A DNA stretch of 64,000 bases from Crassaminicella profunda (GCF_019884785.1 NZ_CP082326.1:3217355-3281354); one strand, 5' to 3'; positions 55,084 through 63,122 are shown, counted from the stretch's first letter. The notes: generated by a model from the letters alone, not told the origin. Numbers and translations: made by a program.

Positions 55084-55257
55084 TCATTTTCTTTTGTTAC
55101 GACTTTTAATAATAAAAATAATAAGAGATCCTGTTGACAATAGCGTAAGTACAATTGCTAACCAATCAGGTATTGATACTACAAAACGATTTGTCAATAT
55201 TGTTCCTGAACTAATTCCCAGCGATAATATTAAATAAAATAAATTCTTGTTTTTCAT
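55084..55257 (-). CDS. Small membrane protein (57 residues)
   Basis: ATG at 55257 behind AAAGGAGCAAAAA. Two hydrophobic segments (LFYLILSLGISSGTIL and WLAIVLTLLSTGSLIIFII) and a basic tail KSRNKRK. Unknown family. Copy C of the repeated element lies about 49 bases upstream. Confidence 0.6.
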   Translation of the reverse strand: MKNKNLFYLILSLGISSGTILTNRFVVSIPDWLAIVLTLLSTGSLIIFIIKSRNKRK

Positions 55258-55305
55258 TTTTTGCTCCTTTTATATAAGTATTTTTTTCTTCATAATATTC
55301 TACTG

Positions 55306-55330
55306 TTGTGACGCTTAATAAGAATATTGT
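55306..55330 (-). repeat. Repeated upstream element, copy C
   Basis: TTGTGACGCTTAATAAGAAT followed by ATTGT, the cleanest copy; TAATATTCTACTG precedes it. Confidence 0.6.
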
Positions 55331-55363
55331 TCATTTAATCTATTCAATAAATTGGAATTTATA

Positions 55364-55552
55364 TTACTTTGTCTCTTCAAATATCAATCTCACTGTGTTC
55401 GATACCAAACAACTTGACATAATTAAAACAAATACCGATAGCCCTCGAATAAACAAATTATCTACATAATAAGTTACTACGCAAATACCCCCAATCATTG
55501 AAATCATACTTATAACTAAAGTTACAATGCTAATTATTTTTATTTTTTTCAT
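55364..55552 (-). CDS. Small membrane protein (62 residues)
   Basis: Two hydrophobic segments (IISIVTLVISMISMIGGICV and LSVFVLIMSSCLVSNTVRLI). The ATG at 55552 has GGAG about 11 bases upstream; an in-frame GTG lies at 55564. Family unknown. Similar in style to its small-protein neighbours. Confidence 0.5.
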   Translation of the reverse strand: MKKIKIISIVTLVISMISMIGGICVVTYYVDNLFIRGLSVFVLIMSSCLVSNTVRLIFEETK

Positions 55553-55610
55553 CCTTATTCTCACTCCAAATTCCTATTTATCTATATTATATAAAAGATA
55601 TTTTTATTTC

Positions 55611-55640
55611 ACATTATTCTACTATTACGATATACATGAA
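55611..55640 (-). repeat. Degenerate copy D of the repeated element
   Basis: ACATTATTCTACTATTACGA, matching the first part of copies B and C with several changes, upstream of the 55552 start. Confidence 0.35.
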
Positions 55641-55666
55641 AATCTATATCCGATTGAGGTATCCTA

Positions 55667-55939
55667 TTATATATTATTCTTAGGTCTTGTCACCATATTT
55701 TTAATTTGCTCATATCTAAAACAATCTACTATGTGATCATTAACTAATCCCGTAGCTTGTAAATGAGAATATATTATAACTAGACCAATAAATTTAAAAC
55801 CTCACTTCTTTAAATCTTTACTAATTATTTCAGATAATTTGGTTTTTGCAGGAATTTCTATAAATCTTTGAACATTATTTATTGATGCTTTAATTTTCTT
55901 TTCATTTTTACACCAAGAACATCTCTTCAAAATTATCAT
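55667..55939 (-). pseudogene. tag: Broken DNA-3-methyladenine glycosylase I gene (tag)
   Basis: One frame of about 90 codons. It starts ILKRCSWCKNEK, where intact Tag begins with a similar Cys-rich motif, then jumps to FIEIPAKTKLSEIISKDLKK, a TGA, and GFKFIGLVIIYSHLQATG, LVNDHIVDCFRYE, the classic Tag C-terminus (KRGFKFVGTTICYSFMQA). About 100 central codons are missing, and the TGA sits where family members have Arg, so it is a nonsense mutation and not a Sec codon. Confidence 0.7.
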
Positions 55940-55987
55940 CTCCCGTATACTTATTTGTAACTAATCACTTCGTATAATAGAGATATT

Positions 55988-56311
55988 CTAAATCAACATA
56001 CCATAATATCGCCCAATCTTTTCCTTTAACTGCTCTATACTAATAAACCGTGACTCTCTAATGGTTTCTTTCCCATCAATAAAAAGTAGAAGGGTAGGAG
56101 CAGTAAAAATAGAAAATCTACCTGATACTTGGAGTAATTTACTTATTTCTATTCTAGCGCTCTTGATTTCAGGGTAACTGATGAGCATATCCTCAATTTT
56201 AGGTAATACATCATGACAAACCCCACACATATCATGAGAAAAGTACAATAGTACAAGTCTATTATTTTCTATAAAATCTTCAATGGATGTTAGTGAATTT
56301 AATATTTTCAT
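55988..56311 (-). CDS. Thioredoxin-like protein
   Basis: About 107 residues. Active-site CGVC in FSHDMCGVCHDVLPKIEDML and a cis-proline region FTAPTLLLFIDGK. The ATG at 56311 follows AGGAGGTATATATTATTT. It lies 17 bases after the stop of the preceding membrane protein gene. A thiol oxidoreductase by fold; its partner is unknown. Confidence 0.85.
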   Translation of the reverse strand: MKILNSLTSIEDFIENNRLVLLYFSHDMCGVCHDVLPKIEDMLISYPEIKSARIEISKLLQVSGRFSIFTAPTLLLFIDGKETIRESRFISIEQLKEKIGRYYGMLI

Positions 56312-56327
56312 AAATAATATATACCTC

Positions 56328-56603
56328 CTAATAACTAAAATAAATCCATAGAATAATAGTAACAAAAACAACTGCCAAAACATAATAAAAATATCCTGCC
56401 TTATTTTTCTTAGCAATCACTTCCTTTGTTCCCATTAATACTGGCCACATAAAACCAGTAACCATCCACATTACTCTAAAAATCATTTCATATTTTGTAT
56501 CATCAAAGGCTTGTGTAAGTATTATTGAAAAGATCATAATCAATTGATTTATAATTATTCCTTTTTTATAGATAGAAGAGTTTTCATTTTTGAGATTCAA
56601 CAT
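56328..56603 (-). CDS. Membrane protein, three to four segments
   Basis: 91 residues. GIIINQLIMIFSIILTQAF, FRVMWMVTGFMWPVLMG and YFYYVLAVVFVTIILWIY are hydrophobic. It precedes the thioredoxin-like gene on the same strand, so the two may cooperate. No family recognised. Start behind AAAGGGGGTACTGTT. Confidence 0.6.
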   Translation of the reverse strand: MLNLKNENSSIYKKGIIINQLIMIFSIILTQAFDDTKYEMIFRVMWMVTGFMWPVLMGTKEVIAKKNKAGYFYYVLAVVFVTIILWIYFSY

Positions 56604-56659
56604 AACAGTACCCCCTTTAGCAATTGAAAATACAAGCTATAATTCATTCAAGTCGATTA

Positions 56660-57745
56660 CTATCCAAAAATATTAGCTTTATGAATTACCCATATCCATA
56701 TAACTCCCATTCCCATATAGAATAAGCCTGTATAAGAAAATTTTTTCTTCTCCATGCCATCTAATCTCAATTTTATTTCATTTACTATTTCAGAACGAAG
56801 CTTTTTATCCTGAATCCTTTTAAAATTAATTTCTGTAATCATTGCAGTTGAATTGATGTCAATTTCTTTCCTTTCTCCATTTGACATCTTAACTGAAAAA
56901 GTTCTGGTATCAAACTCTATTCCTTTATCTACACATATCTCCTGTAATAGTAAAAGTATATTTTCTTCATCTATGTTAAAAACAGTTGATTTTCCCCTTG
57001 TAAACAAATATATAAGTAGTATAAATGCTATGATCATTATAACCATTTCAAACTTCCATCCATCTTCTTTAATTATTAAAGCAAAAAATATCCATACACC
57101 ACTAATAGGTATTAAACGTTCTATAAGGGTCTGTATAATCAATTTTTCCCCTGTTAACAAAACTCCTCCAAATCCTAAACACAAAGATGCTAGAGATAAT
57201 ATAAACATACCCATTAGATTTCTACTAAAAAATCTATGTGTTTTCTTATTATATTCTGGCTTCACTTTTATTTCATCACTAAAATTGTTCATTTTGTCTT
57301 TTACAATAATCGTTAGCTCATTATTTATTCTATCTATCGGAAATAAATTTCCTCTTACCTCAAAGGAAACTATATTACTACCATCTTCATACTGGCATCT
57401 ACCCCCACTTGAATGGTTGGCGCCTACCTCATCAATCACTTCTATATCAATGTTCTTCCTCATCACATTCGCATCAGAATTACTTAAAGATTTATTAGTA
57501 ATAATTCTTCCTTTTAGCCTCAACAGTAGTAGTTCATTATTATATTTATAAAAACGCCCATTATTATTTTCCAGTATGACTTCTTCTATTTTTACTTTTA
57601 CATCTTTTAAGTCCATTTCTTGATTGATCGTATACTGCCAAATCATTATACGATGCTGCACATAATAATAGCCAACGAAAATTACCCATATAATCAATAC
57701 AGCAAATATCACCTTTACCCAATTTTTTTTCCACATACTCATCAT
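56660..57745 (-). CDS. Membrane protein with a C-terminal module shared with the next gene
   Basis: 361 residues. One N-terminal anchor (VIFAVLIIWVIFVGYYYV), an outer domain of about 160 residues, a cluster of membrane helices (about 180-245) and a C-terminal cytoplasmic part ending in KLRSEIVNEIKLRLDGMEKK, then a final helix. That C-terminal part is clearly related to the product of 57761-58162, so one gene arose from the other. Start: ATGATGAGTATG at 57745-57734 behind GAAGGGAA; any of the three ATGs is possible. Function unknown. Confidence 0.55.
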   Translation of the reverse strand: MMSMWKKNWVKVIFAVLIIWVIFVGYYYVQHRIMIWQYTINQEMDLKDVKVKIEEVILENNNGRFYKYNNELLLLRLKGRIITNKSLSNSDANVMRKNIDIEVIDEVGANHSSGGRCQYEDGSNIVSFEVRGNLFPIDRINNELTIIVKDKMNNFSDEIKVKPEYNKKTHRFFSRNLMGMFILSLASLCLGFGGVLLTGEKLIIQTLIERLIPISGVWIFFALIIKEDGWKFEMVIMIIAFILLIYLFTRGKSTVFNIDEENILLLLQEICVDKGIEFDTRTFSVKMSNGERKEIDINSTAMITEINFKRIQDKKLRSEIVNEIKLRLDGMEKKKFSYTGLFYMGMGVIWIWVIHKANIFG

Positions 57746-57760
57746 TTCCCTTCAAAAGAA

Positions 57761-58162
57761 TTACCCCAAAATCATAGATTTCATAACAACCCACAAAAGA
57801 AAAATTCCTAATACCATATAAATTAACCCTGCATATGAAAAGAATTTTTTCTCCATACATCTCAATCTTGTTCTCATTTCATTTAAAATATCAAAATAAA
57901 GCTTTGTATCTTTGATTTCCTTTAAATTAATTTCTACTAAATTAAAAAAACTTGAATCCAACTCAATTTCTTTATTTTCATAATCCTTTGTCTCTAAATA
58001 CAAATCCGGGTTACATTTCTTATTTTCGCAAGGCATCAAGATCATCAATGTATTTCGATCTTCAAAATTTATGGCTTTTTCTCTTAAAATTTGCTTTACT
58101 AATAACGCAACACCAAATACAATCAATATTAATGCAACTATTATGTATAAAACATCTCTCAT
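57761..58162 (-). CDS. Small membrane protein, paralogue of the preceding gene's C-terminal part
   Basis: 133 residues. N-terminal segment DVLYIIVALILIVFGVALLV, a soluble middle with CENKKC, then KLYFDILNEMRTRLRCMEKK and a final helix (YAGLIYMVLGIFLLWVV). The C-terminal 65 residues align with the last 65 of the 361-residue neighbour. Start behind AGGAGAATTTATAAG. No known function. Confidence 0.6.
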   Translation of the reverse strand: MRDVLYIIVALILIVFGVALLVKQILREKAINFEDRNTLMILMPCENKKCNPDLYLETKDYENKEIELDSSFFNLVEINLKEIKDTKLYFDILNEMRTRLRCMEKKFFSYAGLIYMVLGIFLLWVVMKSMILG

Positions 58163-58604
58163 CTTATAAATTCTCCTAGCAATTAAATTTATAGTTATTG
58201 CAATAATTTATCTAACTTATTGGTTAAAATATATTACCAATATATTTTAACATAATTTTACAACAACCAAAATATAGACAGCGATCCATCGATTTGTAAG
58301 GACTTTGAAAAAGAATCCTCTATACAGTATGTAACGTTTAACAAAACGCTCACATCATAGATGAAAAAACTTAGCAAGCACTACTAATGAATCTCTCAAT
58401 TTATCCTGGAAAAAACATAATCCATAAGACTTTTTATTAAAGAACTTACAAATCTTGTTGATAACAATCAAACAATTCATACTTTATACACTTTTTACAG
58501 GCACAAAGTTAATAAAAAAGAAGAATAAAAAAAAGAAGACAGATCATAAATATCTCTTCTTCTTAATCTTTATCCAACCTAACCTAATAAAATATTAAAT
58601 TCTT
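58163..58604. other. Intergenic, no gene supported
   Basis: About 440 bases. Weak hairpin AAGAAGACAGAT/ATCTCTTCTT near 58530-58556 is a possible terminator of the minus-strand gene at 58605. No frame above 45 codons with a ribosome site was seen. Confidence 0.45.
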
Positions 58605-58988
58605 TTAATATCCTTCATTTTCCTCAGCTCTATTAAGTAAACTCTTACTTAATCTAGTGTTTACCCATGAACATATGAAAGGTATACCCGTTATCCATAA
58701 AGAAGGTAATTTATATATGATGGTAAATAAATTATACCTATTATAAGTAGGGAAGATATAAACCAATGTTAAGGGCTAAAAATACAAGACATGTTTGTTT
58801 TATTCTTTGAGCTTTCTTTACAGTAACAATTCGATTATCATCATAAAACAGGCAAAAGAATATAGCTATCGGTAGATTATAAAATATCATAAAGGCAAAT
58901 AGTAATACACTACCTATATTTCTATAGCACACCGTAGTTCATATTCACCACCTGTAGTAAAAGCATGATTCAAATTATTCTCTTCCAT
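58605..58988 (-). pseudogene. Small membrane protein gene with two compensating frameshifts
   Basis: The frame starts at the ATG at 58988 behind AAGGAGCGGTGAG (EENNLNHAFTTGGEYELR), then the reading moves to another frame (VLLFAFMIFYNLPIAIFFCL, VKKAQRIKQTCLVFLALNIG) and then back to the first (YNLFTIIYKLPSLWITG, SLLNRAEENEGY). The N- and C-terminal parts share frame; the middle is offset by one. Either two indels have accumulated or the assembly has two errors. A continuous protein would be about 127 residues. Confidence 0.5.
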
Positions 58989-59009
58989 CTCACCGCTCCT
59001 TCATTGAAT

Positions 59010-59025
59010 TGAAAATCAATTTTCA
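59010..59025. promoter_or_regulatory. Palindrome upstream of the broken membrane protein gene
   Basis: TGAAAATCAATTTTCA, two 7-base arms around two bases; resembles a Fur-type site but spacing differs. Confidence 0.3.
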
Positions 59026-59353
59026 CTTCTATAACGTGTATATATATATCATTTTGTGACATGATATTAAAAGTTTAAAAAAAAATATCCACATGTATGA
59101 GTATATTTAGTTGACCAAAATAGACTAATATTATCACATCAAAAAAGAAGATGCCCTAACATCCTCTTCCTATCACAGGTAGTTCCTATTCTTTTGTCTC
59201 AAACTCTCCATTTTAAGGGGTCCCCTCCAAGGTGTTCCCATTCGAAAGTAGACCACTAGACATTTAGTAACACATTTCCATATTTATCTATTATTATTTA
59301 TGATTTTCTCCAGGAAATTATTACTTTTTTCAATCTAATTATATCCAAATTTT
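59026..59353. other. Intergenic with an odd GC-richer island
   Basis: About 330 bases. The part at 59205-59270 has several short repeats (GGGGTCCCC, GTGTTCCC, TAGACCAC) and a base composition unlike its surroundings. I suspect an insertion-sequence end but cannot show it. Otherwise no gene. Confidence 0.35.
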
Positions 59354-59668
59354 CTAATGTATGATTTTACCTTTAGGGTCAATTATTCCAAAATCTAATT
59401 CAACATCTTCTAATACGACTGAACCAATTTTAAATGTATCAATCCTTTTTTCAAAAGAATGATGCTCACTTCCCCCAACACCTATAAATGTAACAATCTC
59501 ATCATCTTCTTGTGGATAAATTTCAATATCATCTACTATATCAGGAGAAATAATAGATTCAGCCGCCCCAGTATCAATTACTATGTTATCTATGATTTTT
59601 GATTTTCCTTTGTAGGTAATTTCAACAGATGTAAATAATAAGCCGTTTCTATAATTTATTTTCATCAT
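59354..59668 (-). CDS. Retropepsin-like aspartic protease, copy 1
   Basis: 104 residues. VIDTGAAESIIS near residue 30 is the catalytic DTG motif; IGVGG at about 64 is the flap-like region, and VLEDVELDFGIID follows. This is the small bacterial retropepsin fold; such proteins are dimeric proteases of unknown target. Its ATG overlaps the stop of the upstream MKWQ-type gene by 4 bases. An inactivated copy of the pair lies at 60780-61311. Confidence 0.8.
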   Translation of the reverse strand: MMKINYRNGLLFTSVEITYKGKSKIIDNIVIDTGAAESIISPDIVDDIEIYPQEDDEIVTFIGVGGSEHHSFEKRIDTFKIGSVVLEDVELDFGIIDPKGKIIH

Positions 59669-59910
59669 ACCAAACCTCTAAATGCTCTTAAATTTTTAAT
59701 TTTAACAACAATTTCTTCATTTTTTGTATGATATACTAGATCATCTGCTTCTCCATTTATCAATAATTTTGTCGCTTCTTTTGGATCATTGATAGCCTTT
59801 ACCACTGCCATATCATCTATATATCGTTTATTTTCGATAGTATGATATTTTAAAATCTTCAGTAGTACAAATTGATTTGGATATAACTCTCTTACTTCTT
59901 GCCATTTCAT
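59665..59910 (-). CDS. MKWQ-type small protein, partner of the retropepsin, copy 1
   Basis: About 81 residues. Starts MKWQEVRELYPNQFVLLKIL, later YIDDMAVVKAINDP, then DDLVYHTKNEEIVVKIK and ends LRAFRGLV. A parallel copy (MKWQDVRNQYADRWVLVEAL) lies at 61045. The family is a common small hypothetical protein in Firmicutes and cyanobacteria, usually adjacent to a retropepsin. Start behind GGAGGTAAATTT. Function unknown; an antitoxin-like or substrate role is speculation. Confidence 0.7.
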   Translation of the reverse strand: MKWQEVRELYPNQFVLLKILKYHTIENKRYIDDMAVVKAINDPKEATKLLINGEADDLVYHTKNEEIVVKIKNLRAFRGLV

Positions 59911-60038
59911 AAATTTACCTCCAATCAAGAAGATTTATTACTTTTATTATACCATAATTTCTATATTACAATTTTCACATTAAAAGTAAATATAGAAATC
60001 TCATTATCAACTTTATGTCCCTTAGAAAAAATATGTTG

Positions 60039-60338
60039 CTATTTATGTTCAAGAAATTCATCTTTTCTAAAACTATATCTAAGATGGTATCTGTCACTTA
60101 AGTAAGTTGCATAATCTTTAATCATAACTTGACCTTGTGCTATATCTTTAGAAATAATCTTTGTACTATCATTACAAAATTGAAATTCTAAATTTTCACA
60201 TGTTAATGAAATACTTTTATTAATCCTTTGATATTTTTTTCCTTTTGATTGCTTAAATAATGCATCAAAAAACATAAAATACTTATCACCAACTTTTTTG
60301 ACACTAATTTTTGATCCCGTCTTATAATATCCGCTCAT
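60039..60338 (-). CDS. Protein of unknown fold, possibly frameshifted end of the NERD gene
   Basis: 99 residues: YYKTGSKISVKKVGDKYFMF, FDALFKQSKGKKYQRI, and YLSDRYHLRYSFRKDEFLEH. No good ribosome site precedes the ATG at 60338. The open frame continues upstream of the ATG into the last codons of the NERD gene (ADNKDIIFDDKE), so the two may once have been one gene. Confidence 0.5.
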   Translation of the reverse strand: MSGYYKTGSKISVKKVGDKYFMFFDALFKQSKGKKYQRINKSISLTCENLEFQFCNDSTKIISKDIAQGQVMIKDYATYLSDRYHLRYSFRKDEFLEHK

Positions 60339-60355
60339 TTCTTTATCATCAAATA

Positions 60356-60616
60356 TTATATCTTTATTATCCGCTTTAATATATGTATATTATCTTGATC
60401 AAAGGATTGAATCGTATCTGCTGACCAATCTTTTACTTCTAATATTAATACGCCTATTTGAGGTCCTACAATCACAAAGTCTGGATATCTATCTTCTACA
60501 TCTAGTTCATACCATACAAAATAATCTGAAGGTAACTTTTCTTCTAAAAAATAAAAAACTTCTCGTTCTCCTTCAGTAAAAGAACGTGTTATCTTATCAG
60601 GAATCATTATAGCCAT
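60356..60616 (-). pseudogene. NERD-domain protein, N-terminal fragment
   Basis: 86 residues. MAIMIPDKITRSFTEGEREV, FVWYELDVEDRYPDFVIVGP and VLILEVKDWSAD form the start of a nuclease-related (NERD) domain: the catalytic D and E-K residues are intact. Complete members are 250-700-residue proteins, often fused to a helicase. This frame ends after the domain start at a stop at 60356. Confidence 0.6.
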
Positions 60617-60711
60617 TGTATCACCCTTGTGCTTTCATCATATTTTATTTGGTTTTATTTTACTAGAAAAAATAACAAGTTTTGTCTAATCATGTCGTTA
60701 AAACAAAAACA

Positions 60712-60747
60712 TAAAAAAAAGACATATTTCTCTTATTGAATATGTCC
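60712..60747 (-). terminator. Terminator of the decayed retropepsin unit
   Basis: GACATAT (60721-60727) and ATATGTC (60740-60746) around a 12-base loop, A run at 60713-60720 giving U on the minus strand. Confidence 0.6.
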
Positions 60748-60779
60748 ATTAAAAATATTCCTGACAATCAAGATATTCG

Positions 60780-61048
60780 CTAACTATATACAACTATTTT
60801 AATATGTTCTCCCATTCCTACTACTTGCACTTTGAAACCCGAACTGGATTCTTTTAATTCTACAAAATCTATATCTTTATCACTATCGTCCAAAATATCT
60901 TTATACACAAATATAAAATATATATGGTCTATATTATAGTATTAGAAAACCCTGTATTCAATAAAACATTTCTAAGAATTTTTTCTTTATCTTCATACTT
61001 TATCGTTATTTCTACTAAAGGTAATCCAGCTTCCATGCAGATTTTTAT
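60780..61048 (-). pseudogene. Inactivated retropepsin, copy 2
   Basis: A minus-strand reading from about 61048 gives IKICMEAGLPLVEITIKYED, then LNTGFSNTII, a TAG, and after a one-base frame change KDILDDSDKD, VQVVGMGEHIKIV, ending at 60780. This aligns along the intact copy 1, but the start codon is ATA, the catalytic DTG is NTG, and the frame is broken. Confidence 0.65.
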
Positions 61049-61311
61049 TGAAGGCTCCTCCTTCTTACTCCCATGAATCTTTGCTCAATTACTTCGATTT
61101 CTTCATTAGAAGTATAAAAGATGTATAGTTCCCTTGATGGGTTACTTAAATGTAAACTTTTATATTCTTTCCATGCACTGGTAGAATTAGTGTGATTCGA
61201 TATAACTGACATATCTTGTATAACTCTTTTATTATCTATAGAATTAGCTTTCAAGGCTTCTACTAATACCCATCTGTCAGCATATTGATTTCTCACATCC
61301 TGCCATTTCAT
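61045..61311 (-). CDS. MKWQ-type small protein, copy 2
   Basis: 88 residues: MKWQDVRNQYADRWVLVEAL, VIQDMSVISNHTNS, SRELYIFYTSNEEIEVIEQR, ending MGVRRRSLQ. Homologous to copy 1 across the whole length. Start behind GATTGGAGAGAACTTT; the leader resembles that of copy 1 and a third leader-like piece lies at 61441-61475. Intact although its partner retropepsin is broken. Confidence 0.7.
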   Translation of the reverse strand: MKWQDVRNQYADRWVLVEALKANSIDNKRVIQDMSVISNHTNSTSAWKEYKSLHLSNPSRELYIFYTSNEEIEVIEQRFMGVRRRSLQ

Positions 61312-61440
61312 AAAGTTCTCTCCAATCAGGAAGATTTAGTTCTAAAATATGTAAAAGACATTTATTTAAAATTTCTGTTACAATACTAAAAAATGATTTC
61401 AAACGGGATAAATCCTGTATACAAAGGAGGGAATTTAAAA

Positions 61441-61475
61441 GCCTCTCCAACCAAGAAGTTTTATTATATCATTAG
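61441..61475 (-). repeat. Leader-like remnant of a third module copy
   Basis: On the minus strand ATAATAAAACTTCTTGGTTG then GAGAGG resembles the leaders of both MKWQ-type genes (ATAATAAAAGTAATAAATCT, then TCTTGATTGGAGG). No coding sequence follows. Confidence 0.4.
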
Positions 61476-61509
61476 ATCTCTCGCAAAGTTTCTAAAACCT
61501 TTGGACCTA

Positions 61510-62892
61510 TCAAATATTTATTTTCAAATCTTCTATTTTTCTATATAATGTCATACGCGGTATTTCTAAAATTCTAGCTGCCTCTGCTTTATTATTATTA
61601 CTTTGAACCAAGGCTTTTTCAATTAATTCCTTTTCTACTTTCTTTAATATGTTATAAAATCCTGATTCTCCTTGATTTCCTTTGACAATAAGATCTATAA
61701 AGAGATTTGCTGGTAAATCTTTGTCTGTTATTATAGTATCCTCTGCATTTACAGATGCCTTTCCAAGAACATTTCTAAGTTCTCTTACATTTCCTGGCCA
61801 AGAATACTTCATTAGAATCTCCATAGCATCTTTTGATAGTTTCCTATAAAGTCCATATTCTTTATGAAATGCTATAAGGAAATCTTCAGCTAGTTTAGGA
61901 ATATCTCCTGCTCTTTCTCTGAGGGGAGGTATTTGAAGGTTAAGTACATTTAATCTATAATATAAATCTTCTCTGAATTTCTTTTCAGCAATCTTATTTT
62001 CCAAGTTCTTATGGGTTGCAGATATGATTTTTACATCTATGGGAATAGGCTTATTATCTCCTATTCGAGTTATTTCTCTTTCTTGAATGACTCTTAATAT
62101 TTTAGCCTGCATATAATAAGGCATATCAGCGATTTCATCTAAAAATATGGTCCCACCATTGGCAATTTCAAATTTTCCTATATTTCCTTCAGCCTTAGCA
62201 CCCGTAAAAGAACCACCTTCGTAACCAAACAATTCTGATTCCAACAAATTTTCTGGTATAGCAGAGGTGTTTATGCTTACAAAAGGCATATGGGCTCTAT
62301 CACTTTCATTGTGAATAGCTTGAGCAAAGAGTTCCTTTCCCACACCGCTTTCTCCTGTGATGAGCACATTAAGATTCAAGTTTGCTATTTTTTTAACTGT
62401 TCTTTTACATAATTTCATGGGTTTAGAATCCCCTATGATGTCCGACAAAGTATATTTGGCACGATTTAATCGGGCAATTTCTTTTTTGTATAGCTTAAGT
62501 TTTTTATCTAGTATTTCACATTTTTTTAATATTTCTTTCATTTCATTAACTTTTTCAAAGAGAATCATCCCTAGTCCGCCCATTAAATTGCCTTGATTAT
62601 CAAATATGGGTATCCTATGGCATATGGCTTCCCTATCATTAGGAAATACATGCCTTACAGCTATATCTGCTTTTTTCTTATTTAATGCCCATAAAAACTT
62701 TGATGTAGGGTTGATTTCTGTAACAATTTTTCCTATCATGTCTTCTATTGGAATTTTTAAAAAATCTGAAAACGCTTTGTTGATATAAATCATACGACCA
62801 TCTTTATCTAAAAAATCTATTGCTATAGGGATATTGTCAAAGGCACTATGGCAAAACGATATAAATTCTTTTGAACCAATAAACTTTTCCAT
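61510..62892 (-). CDS. Sigma-54-dependent activator with PAS sensor and Fis HTH
   Basis: 460 residues. PAS domain at about 1-115 (NIPIAIDFLDKDGRMIYIN), a coiled-coil linker, the AAA+ core (ITGESGVGKELFAQAI Walker A, LFGYEGGSFTGA, GGTIFLDEIADMP Walker B), and a C-terminal Fis-type HTH (NKAEAARILEIPRMTLYRKI). The loop reads GSFTGA rather than GAFTGA, within tolerance. It should sense an intracellular signal and activate a -24/-12 promoter; the divergent CoA-transferase gene has one. Start behind AAGGATGGTCCCAT. Confidence 0.93.
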   Translation of the reverse strand: MEKFIGSKEFISFCHSAFDNIPIAIDFLDKDGRMIYINKAFSDFLKIPIEDMIGKIVTEINPTSKFLWALNKKKADIAVRHVFPNDREAICHRIPIFDNQGNLMGGLGMILFEKVNEMKEILKKCEILDKKLKLYKKEIARLNRAKYTLSDIIGDSKPMKLCKRTVKKIANLNLNVLITGESGVGKELFAQAIHNESDRAHMPFVSINTSAIPENLLESELFGYEGGSFTGAKAEGNIGKFEIANGGTIFLDEIADMPYYMQAKILRVIQEREITRIGDNKPIPIDVKIISATHKNLENKIAEKKFREDLYYRLNVLNLQIPPLRERAGDIPKLAEDFLIAFHKEYGLYRKLSKDAMEILMKYSWPGNVRELRNVLGKASVNAEDTIITDKDLPANLFIDLIVKGNQGESGFYNILKKVEKELIEKALVQSNNNKAEAARILEIPRMTLYRKIEDLKINI

Positions 62893-63010
62893 ATGGGACC
62901 ATCCTTTATGAGATTTTTCTATATCTATCTTAACATAAATTATGTCTTACGGTAATCACAAAGGTATGGTGATTTGTCATTTTTTCAAAATATACCTAAT
63001 TTTATAAATT

Positions 63011-63047
63011 TAGTAACAAAATGTTTCATATGTAACAAAACGTTACA
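63011..63047. promoter_or_regulatory. Upstream activator sites for the sigma-54 promoter
   Basis: Two copies of TGTAACAAAACGTTACA-like palindromes: a degenerate one at 63011-63028 and a perfect TGTAAC/GTTACA one at 63031-63047. The spacing to the -24 box is about 75 bases, normal for enhancer sites. Confidence 0.7.
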
Positions 63048-63122
63048 CTCATCTTCTCTATTCTTGAACTCTCATCCTATCTAAAATCTGTTTATCTGCC
63101 TATTTGTAACCCTTTTTATTTC

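Noticed and set aside
54141-55640. Integron-like attC cassette array
   Set aside because: Repeats plus small genes suggested an integron, but no paired RYYYAAC/GTTRRRY sites, no integrase, and the repeats sit upstream of starts as promoters would.
55803-55805. In-frame TGA in the tag remnant as a second Sec codon
   Set aside because: Family members have Arg at this place (KRGFKF), there is no SECIS-like hairpin, and the gene has also lost its middle part.
56853-57551. Long plus-strand frame of 232 codons
   Set aside because: It is antisense to the 361-residue membrane protein, has no ribosome site and no recognisable domain.
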